Assembly (NCBI RefSeq): GCF_900323545.1
Contig: NZ_OOHN01000008.1
Coordinates: 62,001 to 126,000, forward strand
Direction: 5' to 3'
From: Actinomyces sp. Marseille-P3109
GTDB lineage: Bacteria > Actinomycetota > Actinomycetes > Actinomycetales > Actinomycetaceae
DNA length: 64,000 bases
The notes beneath the pieces are model-generated. The model saw nothing but the letters and a program-made list of their open reading frames with translations. It searched no databases and had not been told where the DNA came from. This document shows, one piece after another, positions 44,287 through 53,045 of the stretch (position 1 is its first letter; the number at the start of each line of letters is the position of its first letter). Both the position numbers and the translations under genes were made by a program.

Positions 44287-45975
44287 GTGACAGACGAGAG
44301 CACCCTCAGCCCCGACCCGACCGCCACCGACGCCCCTGCCGGCACCGAGTCCTCGAAGTCGCCGACGTCGGCGGACCAGCCCAAGCAGCCCAAGGCCGAC
44401 CCGGGCCCGGGTGAGCAGTTCGAGGTCCGTGCCGGCAAGCGCGAGCGCCTGCGCGGCGAGGGCTGGGACCCCTACCCGGTCTCCGTGCCCGTCACCACCA
44501 CGATTGCCGCCGTGCGCGAGGCCTACTCCCACCTCGAGGCCGGTGACGAGACCGACGACGTCGTCGGCGTGGCCGGGCGCGTCGTCTTCCTGCGCAACAC
44601 CGGTCGCCTGTGCTTCGCCACCCTTCAGGACGGGGCCGGCGCCACTCTGCAGGCCATGCTCTCGGCCAAGGCACTGCCCTCCGAGGGCCACACCTCCCTG
44701 GCCGCCTTCAAGGCCGACGTCGACCTGGGTGACCACCTCTTCGTTCACGGCCGCGTCATCTCCTCGCGCCGCGGGGAGCTGTCCGTCATGGCCGAGCCCG
44801 TCCTGCGCGAGGGCTCCGAGGCCGCCACGGCCGGGGACGACGACGTCGAGGTCCCCGCCTGGCGGATCGCCTCCAAGGCCCTGCGCCCCCTGCCCAAGAC
44901 CTGGACCAACGAGGCTGGCGAGGCGGTGACGCTCTCGGAGGAGCAGCGCGTGCGCCGTCGTGAGCTCGACCTGCTCACCCGGCCCGCCGCCCGCGACATG
45001 GTGCGCACCCGCGCCGCCGTTGTGCGCTCCATCCGCGAGAACTTCTTCCGCCGCGACTACCTGGAGCTGGAGACCCCCATGCTCCAGGTCATTCACGGCG
45101 GTGCGGCCGCGCGCCCGTTCATCACCCACATGAACGCCTTCGACATGGATCTCTACCTGCGCATCGCCACGGAGATCTACCTCAAGCGCGCCGTGGTCGG
45201 CGGCGTCGACCGCGTCTTCGAGATCAACCGCAACTTCCGCAATGAGGGTGCCGACTCCTCGCACTCCCCGGAGTTCACCGCCCTGGAGGCTTACGAGGCC
45301 TACTCCGACTACGACGGCATGGCCGAGCTGACCCGCAACCTCGTCCAGCAGGCGGCGCGCGACGCCTTCGGCCTGCCCGAGGGCGGGGAGGTCGTCACCC
45401 TGGCCGACGGCACCGAGTACGACCTGTCGGGCCAGTGGGACAAGATCGACCTCTACACCTCCGTCTCCGAGGCCCTCGGCGAGGAGATCACGGTGGAGAC
45501 ACCGCGCGAGCAGCTGGTCGCCCACGCCGAGAGGATCGGCCTGGAGGTCGACGACTACGCCGTGGCCGGCAAGGTCGTCGAGGACATCTTCGAAGAGCTC
45601 GTCGGCAACAAGCTGTGGGCCCCCACCTTCGTCTACGACTTCCCCGAGGACACCTCACCGCTGACCCGCTACCACCGCAGCAAGCCGGGCCTGACCGAGA
45701 AGTGGGACCTCTACGTGCGCGGCTTCGAGACCGCCACCGCCTACTCCGAGCTCGCCGACCCCGTGGTCCAGCGCGAGCGCTTCGAGGCCCAGGCCCTGGC
45801 GGCAGCCAAGGGCGACCCCGAGGCCATGGTCCTGGACGAGGACTTCCTCGTGGCCATGGAGCAGGGCTTCCCGCCGTCGGGCGGCATGGGCATGGGCATC
45901 GACCGCCTCCTCATGGTGCTCACCGGCCAGGGGATCCGCGAGACCATCACCTTCCCCCTGGTCAAGCGGAGCTGA
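44287..45975 (+). CDS. lysS: Lysyl-tRNA synthetase (class II)
   Basis: 562 residues. Charges tRNA-Lys. An Ala/Pro/Ser-rich N-terminal extension (about 1-40), the OB-fold anticodon domain ([25 protein letters not shown]), then the class II core with motif 2 [21 protein letters not shown] and motif 3 [26 protein letters not shown]-terminus complete. No tRNA or lysX-type fusion is attached. It is convergent with the DivIVA-like gene (50 bp). Confidence 0.96.
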   Translation: MTDESTLSPDPTATDAPAGTESSKSPTSADQPKQPKADPGPGEQFEVRAGKRERLRGEGWDPYPVSVPVTTTIAAVREAYSHLEAGDETDDVVGVAGRVVFLRNTGRLCFATLQDGAGATLQAMLSAKALPSEGHTSLAAFKADVDLGDHLFVHGRVISSRRGELSVMAEPVLREGSEAATAGDDDVEVPAWRIASKALRPLPKTWTNEAGEAVTLSEEQRVRRRELDLLTRPAARDMVRTRAAVVRSIRENFFRRDYLELETPMLQVIHGGAAARPFITHMNAFDMDLYLRIATEIYLKRAVVGGVDRVFEINRNFRNEGADSSHSPEFTALEAYEAYSDYDGMAELTRNLVQQAARDAFGLPEGGEVVTLADGTEYDLSGQWDKIDLYTSVSEALGEEITVETPREQLVAHAERIGLEVDDYAVAGKVVEDIFEELVGNKLWAPTFVYDFPEDTSPLTRYHRSKPGLTEKWDLYVRGFETATAYSELADPVVQRERFEAQALAAAKGDPEAMVLDEDFLVAMEQGFPPSGGMGMGIDRLLMVLTGQGIRETITFPLVKRS

Positions 45976-46025
45976 TCCGGGCAGCCGGCACTCGCAGGCC
46001 TGAGAGACGGTCGGGGTTGGCTGGT

Positions 46026-46575
46026 TCAGAACCCGGAGGTCCCCAGGCGGCGCTGGGCGGACTCGAGCTCGGCGCGCAGGTAGGCGTTCTCCTGCTGGAG
46101 CTGGGCGATGTACTGGTCACGCTGGGCGATCGCCTCGGCGCACTGAGAACCGCTGGTCCCGGCGCCCCCCCCCCGAGGTGTACCCGCTCTGGGCCGGGTC
46201 GGCGCCGTAGGCCCCACCGACTCCGGCGCTAGTGCCGGGCTGGCCGGCGAATGCGTTGCCCAGCTGCGCCTCAAGCGTCTCCATGGCTGCGACGACCTGG
46301 GCAAGGAAGGCATCGACCTCATCGATGTGGTAACCCGACCACCTGGTGGTCGCGAACCGTATGCTCCTGACGTTGCCTGACGTCAACAGGATCTCGGCCC
46401 GCCGGTGCGAGGGGCTTGCGGGCTCTCTCAGGGCGCCGAGTCGCTCCTCGAGTCCGCGCATCGTGGTGGTCACCTCGTCGAGGAACTCGTCGACCTCGTC
46501 CTGGTTGTAGCCCTCCTTGAACGATGAGACCTGGAACTTCACGTTGAGAACGTCGTCGGCTGTCAGTAGCGTCAT
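46026..46575 (-). pseudogene. DivIVA-domain protein, frameshifted at a G10 homopolymer
   Basis: Two DivIVA-like segments are visible: FKEGYNQDEVDEFLDEV and TRWSGYHIDEVDAFLAQVV, followed by a Gly/Ala-rich stretch. At 46165-46174 (C10 on the plus strand) the frame breaks; the other frame continues as a Gln/Glu-rich coiled coil (QYIAQLQQENAYLRAELE) ending at 46026. With nine instead of ten Gs the protein would be one of about 182 residues. Such proteins associate with curved membranes or growth poles. ATG 46575 has AAGGAG 6 nt upstream. The break may be slippage (phase variation), sequencing error or fresh mutation. Confidence 0.75.
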
Positions 46576-46793
46576 GCTCTACTCCTTGTTGTCGCATTCT
46601 GTGCGTGATTCCGGTCCTCAACCCCGCTCAGGTCCGCCCCAGCCAGCTGCAGGTCCTCCACCATCTCACCGGCGGCCAGCTCGTCCGCCTCACCGTTACG
46701 CAGACGGCTGAGCTCCGGTGCCTTGAGGACCGGCGGTCGCGGGGAGGGCGCGGAGGAGTTGCCTGAGGCGGCGTCGGTCCGTCGGACGGTCAT
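46572..46793 (-). pseudogene. Truncated pentapeptide-repeat protein N-terminus
   Basis: 73 codons. The Pro-rich start and RNGEADELAAGEMVEDLQLAGADLSGV resemble the N-terminus and first repeats (A(D/N)LxG) of actinobacterial pentapeptide-repeat proteins; the frame then runs out of similarity after LSGV and stops inside the DivIVA start (ATGA overlap at 46572-46575). The remaining repeats are gone, so it is most likely a deletion remnant. It may still couple translation to the DivIVA-like gene. Confidence 0.5.
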
Positions 46794-46813
46794 GGTCCTG
46801 TTCTATCCCAGAT

Positions 46814-46834
46814 CGACCCCGGGCACCGGGGTCG
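46814..46834 (-). terminator. Hairpin downstream of the ABC permease
   Basis: Perfect 8-bp stem CGACCCCG/CGGGGTCG with a 5-nt loop, about 170 bp after the permease stop on the minus strand. No T run on that strand. Confidence 0.4.
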
Positions 46835-47001
46835 TTCTCCCCAGTGCCCGAGGGCGAAGAAAAGGGGCTTATGTCCACATCTGCCACAAAGGCCCGAGAT
46901 GGAGTCCAGTCGGCGAAAGGAAACTGCATCATTCTGCGGTTCGTGTCGTTGGTGGCAGTGATGCTCAGGTCCCTTTGCGACAGATTCGGACACTACCGCT
47001 G

Positions 47002-49215
47002 CTACTCGAATCGGACGGTGGTGCCGGTCAGCATTCGCCTGCCGTAGCGGGCACTGACCAGGGTCGCCACCGCTACCAGTGACAGACAGACCCCCAGCAC
47101 CAGCCAGTAGCTGCCGTCCGGCCAGCTGATGTGGCGGCCCGACACGCCTCCGACCAGCGACCACGCGGTCAGCCATCCCAGGCCGATGCTCATCACCAGG
47201 GCCGTCGCCGCCGGCAGCATCGTCTCGTAGGAGACCATGGTGCGCAGCGTCGCCGCAGGCATACCCACCAGGCGCAGCAGACCAAGGACCCGCCGGCGTC
47301 CCAGCAGCGCCGCCACCGTCGAGACCCCGAGCGACACCGTGGAGATCCCCGCGGCGATGATGATGCCGATATAGCCGAGCCGGGCGAACTGGTTCTCCAT
47401 GGCGTTGGCCTGAATGCTTTGGATCGAGCCGGGCGAGGAGGGGGAGGAGCCCAGCGCAAGATCGGAGGTGACGAGTGCGGTCCGGGCCCGCTCGACGGCG
47501 CCGGGGCTGGCCGGGTCGGTGCCTACGAGGATGACGGGCGCACCCTGCTCACGGGTGGTCGCCAGTTCCTCGGCGCCGACCGGCGACGGCGAGGCGGCCG
47601 CGTTCTCGTACAGCCACCGGGTGCTGATGCTCACTGCGCCGTCGGGCGCCTCCACATGCGGCGCCCCGAGGGCCTCCGCCTTGTCGGCCTCGAGGATGAC
47701 TCGCCCCTCCTGCCTGGAGTCCCCACTGATCCGTCCTACCGCCACCGTCGTCACGCCGGGGACGGCGGTGAGCCGGCCGACGGCGCTCTCCAGGGTGGTC
47801 TCGTCGCTGACCGCAGGGATGGCCTCGAGCGTCGAGGGGTTCAGGTGACCGTTGCCTTGAGTGATGTCGCGGGTGCCCGCGGCGACCGTGATGGCGACGG
47901 CGAAGACCGTCATGGCGTAGACGGCGATGACGACGCCGGCCACCGCCTTGAAGACCGCCCGGGGGTGCTGGGTGATCCGGTTGAAGCCGATGACCTGCGC
48001 CGCCGAGCGGGCCAGCGCCCCTCCGCCTCGCGCCACCCACCAGGTCAGGACCGGGCCGGCCCACAACAGCCCCAGCATCGCGCACAGGAAGGAGGCGGGC
48101 AGCAGGTAGATGGTCAGTGCGGGCTCCTGGCGGGCCACCGCTGGGGTGCTCGCCAGCCCCGCCATCCCGAGGATCACGGGCGCTAGCGCGAGGAGGCGGG
48201 GCCGGCGCTCGCTGCGCTCCCGGGACCCGCCCAGAGGGCCGACGTCGGCCCGTCGCGTACGCCACCAGGCCACGGCCGCCGCCCCCGCCGTGGTGACGGC
48301 GACGGCGAGGACCGCATTGACCGGCGAGCGCAGCAGGTCGGAGTGGTAGAAGCGGCTCGACCCCAGCGTGATCTGAGCGGCCACGGGAATCATGACCAGG
48401 TGGAGCGCCACGCCCGCCAGGGCGCCGACGAAGGTGGTGGCCCCGATCTCCAGGGCCGCGGTGCGGGCCACCTGCTGGGGCGTGGCCCCGATGAGGCGCA
48501 GCGTGGCGAAGCGCTCGGCCCGCTGCGCCGCGCCCAGGTCGGTGACGATCCCGACGAGCAGCAGCGCGGGCACAAGGACCGCGATAGCGCCGATGAGCAT
48601 CGCGATCCGATACGCCTCGTTCTCGTAGGGGACGCCCTGGAAGGAGGTGACCACCTGGGGAGGGATGAACGACTGGGAGGAGGCCACGGTCCCCAGGTCC
48701 GTTCCGACGACGGCCACCAACGAGTCCGGGCCCTCGACGGCGTCGGGGCCCAGGACGCCCACCTGCTTGCCATAGCGGTCACCGAGCTGATCGGCGGGAA
48801 GGGAGGCGATGCGCTCGGCCAGGGCCGGTGAGGCGAGGTACTCGCCCTGCTTCGGTACGACGTCGGAGCCCGGGACCCTCACCGAGGTGGCGCCCGACTC
48901 CGGCAGGGCCACCTGCAGAACCGTGATCGGTTCGTCGCCCACCGTGTCGAGGCTGCTGGCGACGGCCAGTTCGTCACCGGTCAGGACATGGTCGGGCTGG
49001 AGGTCCGTGTGGTTCGACTGCTCGGAGATGCCGGGCATGAGGGCGATGGAGGCCCAGCTGGAGCGTATGCTGCGCTCGGGGAAGGCCTGGGCGGCGGCCA
49101 GCAGCATGAGGAACAGCGCCACCCCCACCATGACTCCGGCGACGATCCCGGCCAGACGGCGCCGGGCGGAGCGGTCGTTGGCGACGAGCAGCCGGGTCAG
49201 GGCGATGCGGCTCAT
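47002..49215 (-). CDS. ABC transporter permease, FtsX family
   Basis: 737 residues. TM near the N-terminus (LAGIVAGVMVGVALFLMLLA), an extracytoplasmic domain (about 50-205), a block of TM helices with an FtsX domain (about 210-440, including VVIAVYAMTVFAVAITVA), another extracytoplasmic domain and three C-terminal TM helices (from about 610, IGIIIAAGISTVSLGVST). Substrate unknown; this class often exports or senses antimicrobial peptides. It overlaps its ATPase by 4 bp and is last gene of the padR-ATPase-permease operon. Confidence 0.88.
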   Translation of the reverse strand: MSRIALTRLLVANDRSARRRLAGIVAGVMVGVALFLMLLAAAQAFPERSIRSSWASIALMPGISEQSNHTDLQPDHVLTGDELAVASSLDTVGDEPITVLQVALPESGATSVRVPGSDVVPKQGEYLASPALAERIASLPADQLGDRYGKQVGVLGPDAVEGPDSLVAVVGTDLGTVASSQSFIPPQVVTSFQGVPYENEAYRIAMLIGAIAVLVPALLLVGIVTDLGAAQRAERFATLRLIGATPQQVARTAALEIGATTFVGALAGVALHLVMIPVAAQITLGSSRFYHSDLLRSPVNAVLAVAVTTAGAAAVAWWRTRRADVGPLGGSRERSERRPRLLALAPVILGMAGLASTPAVARQEPALTIYLLPASFLCAMLGLLWAGPVLTWWVARGGGALARSAAQVIGFNRITQHPRAVFKAVAGVVIAVYAMTVFAVAITVAAGTRDITQGNGHLNPSTLEAIPAVSDETTLESAVGRLTAVPGVTTVAVGRISGDSRQEGRVILEADKAEALGAPHVEAPDGAVSISTRWLYENAAASPSPVGAEELATTREQGAPVILVGTDPASPGAVERARTALVTSDLALGSSPSSPGSIQSIQANAMENQFARLGYIGIIIAAGISTVSLGVSTVAALLGRRRVLGLLRLVGMPAATLRTMVSYETMLPAATALVMSIGLGWLTAWSLVGGVSGRHISWPDGSYWLVLGVCLSLVAVATLVSARYGRRMLTGTTVRFE

Positions 49216-50078
49216 GACGGGCTCCCGGTGGCGGCGTGCCGGGGCTTGCTCGGGCCGGATCCGGTCTGCATGGCCCCGGGGCCGATGCGGCCGTCGCGCA
49301 CGGTGACCTCCCGGTCGGCGTAGGCGGCGATGCGCGCATCGTGGGTGATGATGACCAGGCTGGCGCCGCGGGAGCGCACCGAGGCCAGCAGCACCTCCAT
49401 GGTCCGCTCGGCGGCCAGGGAGTCCAGGGAGCCGGTGGGCTCGTCGGCGAAGAGGATGCGCGGACTGGTCACCAGTGCCCGTGCGACGGCGGCCCGCTGG
49501 GCCTGCCCGCCCGAGAGCTGGCCGGGCCGCTTGTCCAGGTGCTCGCTCAGGCCAAGCTCGCCCAGGGTCTCGCGGGCCCGGGCCAGTGCCTTCCTGCGCG
49601 GGGCGCCGGCCAGGAGCAGGGGGATGGTGACGTTGTCCAGGGCGGAGAGGTCCGGCAGGAGCTGGCCGAACTGGAAGATGAAGCCGAACTCGTTCAGGCG
49701 CAGCCGGCTGCGGGCGGCCTCGTCCAGGGCCGCGATGTTCACTGAGATGTCTTCGGCGGCCTGCGCCGAGACGTCTCCGGACGCCTTGCCGCCGTGGTAG
49801 CCGACGCTTCCGGCGTCGGGCACGAGCACCCCGGCCATGACGTGCAGGAGGGTGGACTTGCCCGAGCCCGACGGGCCGGTGACGGCCAGGACCTCACCGA
49901 TCAGGAGGTCCAGGTCGACGCCGCGCAGCGCGCGGGTCTGCCCGAAGCTCATCTCCAGGCCGCGGGCGCGCATGATGACCTCGCCCGGCGGGTGCGCCTG
50001 GTTCTGTTCAGGAGCGGAATTGACGCCGGTGGCTGTGCGAATGGTCGTCTGGCCGGCTGTATGAGTGGTGGCGCTCAT
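49212..50078 (-). CDS. ABC transporter ATP-binding protein (LolD/MacB class)
   Basis: 288 residues. Walker A GPSGSGKSTLLHVMAG, Q-loop FIFQFGQLLPDLSALDN, signature LSGGQAQRAAVARAL, Walker B ILFADEPTGSLDSLAAE and H-loop IITHDARIAAYADR are all intact. The first 35 residues are variable. It lies between PadR (ATGA overlap) and the FtsX-type permease, so it energises that exporter. Confidence 0.92.
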   Translation of the reverse strand: MSATTHTAGQTTIRTATGVNSAPEQNQAHPPGEVIMRARGLEMSFGQTRALRGVDLDLLIGEVLAVTGPSGSGKSTLLHVMAGVLVPDAGSVGYHGGKASGDVSAQAAEDISVNIAALDEAARSRLRLNEFGFIFQFGQLLPDLSALDNVTIPLLLAGAPRRKALARARETLGELGLSEHLDKRPGQLSGGQAQRAAVARALVTSPRILFADEPTGSLDSLAAERTMEVLLASVRSRGASLVIITHDARIAAYADREVTVRDGRIGPGAMQTGSGPSKPRHAATGSPS

Positions 50079-50599
50079 GAGCGCACCTCCTCCCGCAGCT
50101 CGCCCAAGCGGGCCGCAGTGGTCTCCATCCAGCGCAGGTCGGCCTCGATGTGGAACAGGGCGTGGTCGGCCAGGAGCACCGTGCGCAGGTCACCGCTCTG
50201 CTTGAGCCGGGTCAGCTCGCGCATGCGCGCCATGTGCTCGGCGCGCTGAAGGTCGAGGAGGTGCCCGGCGTCGTCGTCGAGCATGAGGGCGATGATGGTC
50301 TTGGCGAAGATGTCGGCCTGGACATCACCGGCAGGGACGACGGGGGTCAGGAGCCACTGCTCGACGCTCTGGCGCCCGGCGTCGGTGACCTCGTAGCGCT
50401 TGCGCTCGGGGCCGGAGCCGGGCTCGGTCTCGACCTGGGTGATGAGCCCATCGCGCACGAGCCGGGCGAGCGTGGCGTAGACCTGGCCGTAGGCCAGCGG
50501 CTTGGAGGCGGCGAACCAGTGGTCCCAGGAGCGCTTGAGATCGTATCCGTGCCCCGGCCCGGCGCTGAGCAGACCGAGAAGAGTGAGTCTGGATTCCAT
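50075..50599 (-). CDS. PadR-family transcriptional regulator
   Basis: 174 residues from ATG 50599; an ORF start at 50632 is possible. Winged-helix N-terminal domain (LTLLGLLSAGPGHGYDLKRSWDHWF ... GQVYATLARLVRDGLITQ, ERKRYEVTDAGRQSVEQWL) and a Vir-type C-terminal dimerisation helix region (about 95-165). PadR members usually repress a neighbouring transporter and are relieved by a toxic compound. It heads the operon with the ABC genes; a candidate operator lies just upstream. Confidence 0.9.
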   Translation of the reverse strand: MESRLTLLGLLSAGPGHGYDLKRSWDHWFAASKPLAYGQVYATLARLVRDGLITQVETEPGSGPERKRYEVTDAGRQSVEQWLLTPVVPAGDVQADIFAKTIIALMLDDDAGHLLDLQRAEHMARMRELTRLKQSGDLRTVLLADHALFHIEADLRWMETTAARLGELREEVRS

Positions 50600-50608
50600 G
50601 CTCGCGAC

Positions 50609-50625
50609 TATACGCTGAGTGTATA
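50609..50625. promoter_or_regulatory. Candidate PadR operator
   Basis: Inverted repeat TATAC-N7-GTATA, 10 bp upstream of the padR start and overlapping where its promoter should be. The A/T-rich arms stand out from the GC-rich context and suit autoregulation. Confidence 0.45.
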
Positions 50626-50777
50626 CATGCACGGCATACTCCGTGAGGAGGAGATACTCGGTCCCGTTGCTCGGGCGGTGGGAGGAGCGCTCATGGTGGG
50701 TGCTGGTGTCCGGTGGTAGGCGCTTTGGCCATCAAACTGACAGGTCGGACCGTGTTTGACAGACGTTGACCGCACCC

Positions 50778-50796
50778 TTAGGTTAGGTTTGCCTTT
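50778..50796 (+). promoter_or_regulatory. DtxR/IdeR-type iron box
   Basis: A 19-bp site beginning TTAGGTTAGG and including CCT in the second half matches about 14 of 19 positions of the DtxR/IdeR consensus. It is 25 bp before the siderophore permease start, where an iron-loaded repressor would block the promoter. Confidence 0.7.
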
Positions 50797-50820
50797 GTAG
50801 TAGGTAATGGGGGAGGCCTG

Positions 50821-51930
50821 ATGGCGAACGAGGTCATCGGAGACGGCGCTCGTTCCCCTCGTCCCCGCACTCGGGGGATCGGGACGGACAGGCAGACGGT
50901 CCGCCCCCGCCTGAGCCCTCTCCTGCGGCGCCCGGCCATCCTCCTGGCCGCCGCCGTGCTGCTGGCCGTGTGCGTCCTGGCCTCCCTGTTCATCGGCTCC
51001 TCCCGGATCCCCGCCGACCAGGTCGTCCACTACCTGCTCCACCCGGACGCCTCCAACGTCAGCTACAACATCAACGTCCTGCGCGTTCAGCGCACCATCA
51101 TCGGCGTGCTCGTGGGCGTGGCCCTGGCGGTGGCCGGCGCGGTCATGCAGGCCGTCACCCGCAACCCCCTGGCCGAGCCCGGGCTGCTCGGTGTCAACGC
51201 CGGCGCCTCGCTGGGCATCGTCCTGGGTACCGCCGCGCTCGGCGTCCTCCCGGTCCCCGGCCAGCTGCTCCTGGCGGCAGGGGGCGCCCTGGCTGCCACA
51301 GTGCTCGTGCAGGTCATCGGCATGATCGGCTCAGCAGGAGGCTCGTTGGGAGGCTCGGCGTCCTCGCCGGTGCGCCTGGTCCTCATCGGTGTGGCCTTCT
51401 CGGCCTTCGCCGGGGCGGTCATCCGCGGCGTCGTGCTGACGATGCCGAACCTGTTCCGCACCTTCATCGACTGGGAGGTCGGCTCCCTGACCCGCGTCGA
51501 CATCCCCCTGCTGCCGATGACTCTCCTCGTGGTCCTGGGGACCGGCATGGCCTTCCTCCTGGCCGGCGCCCTGGACAACATCGCTCTGGGCGACGACGTC
51601 GCCGCCGCCCTGGGCACCCGGGTCGGCCCCGTGCGGGGACTGAGCCTGATGGTCATCACCGTCCTGTGCGCCACCGCCACCACGGTGGCCGGACCCATCG
51701 GATTCGTGGGGCTCATGGCGCCGCTGACGGCCTCCTGGCTCATGGGACCGCACCGGGGCTGGATCGTGGCGCTGTGCGCACTGGGCGGCCCCGTCGTCGT
51801 CCTGGCCGCCGACGTCCTGGGCCGCGTCCTGGCCCGCCCCGGGGAGATGCAGGTCGGCCTGCTGACGGCCTTCGTCGGATCGCCCGTCCTGCTGCTCATG
51901 GTGCTGCGACTCAAGGGACGGGCCTCATGA
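50821..51930 (+). CDS. Iron-siderophore ABC transporter permease (FecCD family), subunit 1
   Basis: 369 residues with about nine TM helices. FecCD signatures: RVQRTIIGVLVGVALAVAGAVMQAVTRNPLAEPGLLGVNAGAS and, later, VAGPIGFVGLMAPLTASWLMGPHRG, where an Arg/His-containing loop contacts the ATPase. An Arg-rich cytoplasmic N-terminus (about 40 residues) precedes TM1. ATG 50821 follows GGGGGAGG. First gene of an operon of four overlapping genes; predicted to be iron-repressed by the box upstream. Confidence 0.93.
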   Translation: MANEVIGDGARSPRPRTRGIGTDRQTVRPRLSPLLRRPAILLAAAVLLAVCVLASLFIGSSRIPADQVVHYLLHPDASNVSYNINVLRVQRTIIGVLVGVALAVAGAVMQAVTRNPLAEPGLLGVNAGASLGIVLGTAALGVLPVPGQLLLAAGGALAATVLVQVIGMIGSAGGSLGGSASSPVRLVLIGVAFSAFAGAVIRGVVLTMPNLFRTFIDWEVGSLTRVDIPLLPMTLLVVLGTGMAFLLAGALDNIALGDDVAAALGTRVGPVRGLSLMVITVLCATATTVAGPIGFVGLMAPLTASWLMGPHRGWIVALCALGGPVVVLAADVLGRVLARPGEMQVGLLTAFVGSPVLLLMVLRLKGRAS

Positions 51931-53045
51931 GGGGCGGCGAGTCGAACCGCACCGCGGCCCCGCTGGCCCGGTCCGAGTACCGTGGTCCGCGCCGCGGCCT
52001 CCACGTGGGGACCGACGCCGGACGCCTGTGGATCGTCGTCGGCCGCTGGTCGGTGCTCATCACCCCTCGCCACGTCGTCGTCGGCCTCATGCTGCTGGCG
52101 CTCAGCCTCGCGGTCGCTGTGGCCGCCCTGCGTCTGGGAAAGTTCACCGTCTCCACGCCGGAGGTCATCGACGCGCTCCAGGGGCAGGGGCGCAGGATCG
52201 TCCAGGTCGTCGTCGTCAAGTGGAAGCTGCCCCGGATCCTGCTGGGGCTCGTGGCGGGCCTGGCCCTGGGCGTGGCCGGCGCCGTCTTCCAGACCATCAC
52301 CCGCAACCCCCTGGGCTCGCCCGACCTCATCGGCTTCAGCACGGGCGCACAGACCGGGATCCTGGTCAGTGTCCTGCTCCTGCCCGGCTCCATGCTGTCC
52401 ACCTCCCTGGCCTCCTTCATCGGCGGGGCCGCCGTGGGGGCGGTGACCTACCTCGTCTCGCTGCGCGGCGGATTCACCGGGCTGCGCTTCATCCTGGTGG
52501 GGATCGCCATCAGCTCGATGCTCGTCTCGGTCAACCGCTGGCTCCTGGTACGGGTCGACGACGACGAGGGCCTGGGCGCCCTCAAGGCCATCACCGGCAC
52601 CCTCGGGGCCGCCCGGTGGCCGGTGGTGACCCCGACCTGTCTGGCCATCGGGGTCGTCGTGACCCTCACCCTGCTGGCCGCCCGGCACCTGCGGGTCCTG
52701 TGCCTGGGGGAGCAGGTGGCCACCATCCTGGGCAGCCCCACCCGCCGCGCCAGCGCCCTCCTCATCCTGCTGGGCACCGTGCTGGTGGCCGTGGTGACGA
52801 TGGCGGCCGGCCCCATCGGCTTCGTGGCCCTCGTGGCGCCCCATCTGGCCCGCTTCCTCACCGGCTCCCCTCAGCCCCCGCTGCTGGTCTCCGGCCTGAC
52901 CGGGAGCCTCCTGCTGGCGGGAGCCGACCTGCTCAGCCAGCTGGTGCTCGAGTCGATGCCCGTGAGCGTGGTGACCAACGCCGTCGGCGGGCTCTACCTC
53001 ATGGTGGCGCTGACCGTGGCGGCGCACGGAAGGAGATCCCTGTGA
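51927..53045 (+). CDS. Iron-siderophore ABC transporter permease (FecCD family), subunit 2
   Basis: 372 residues, about nine TM helices; KLPRILLGLVAGLALGVAGAVFQTITRNPLGSPDLIGF and AAGPIGFVALVAPHLARFL are FecCD hallmarks. ATG 51927 overlaps the first permease (ATGA). It forms the heterodimeric channel with subunit 1. Confidence 0.93.
   Translation: MRGGESNRTAAPLARSEYRGPRRGLHVGTDAGRLWIVVGRWSVLITPRHVVVGLMLLALSLAVAVAALRLGKFTVSTPEVIDALQGQGRRIVQVVVVKWKLPRILLGLVAGLALGVAGAVFQTITRNPLGSPDLIGFSTGAQTGILVSVLLLPGSMLSTSLASFIGGAAVGAVTYLVSLRGGFTGLRFILVGIAISSMLVSVNRWLLVRVDDDEGLGALKAITGTLGAARWPVVTPTCLAIGVVVTLTLLAARHLRVLCLGEQVATILGSPTRRASALLILLGTVLVAVVTMAAGPIGFVALVAPHLARFLTGSPQPPLLVSGLTGSLLLAGADLLSQLVLESMPVSVVTNAVGGLYLMVALTVAAHGRRSL

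Noticed and set aside
46696..47176. Small minus-strand open frames between the ABC permease and the pentapeptide remnant
   Set aside because: No start signals and no recognisable domain; composition is like the shadow frames.
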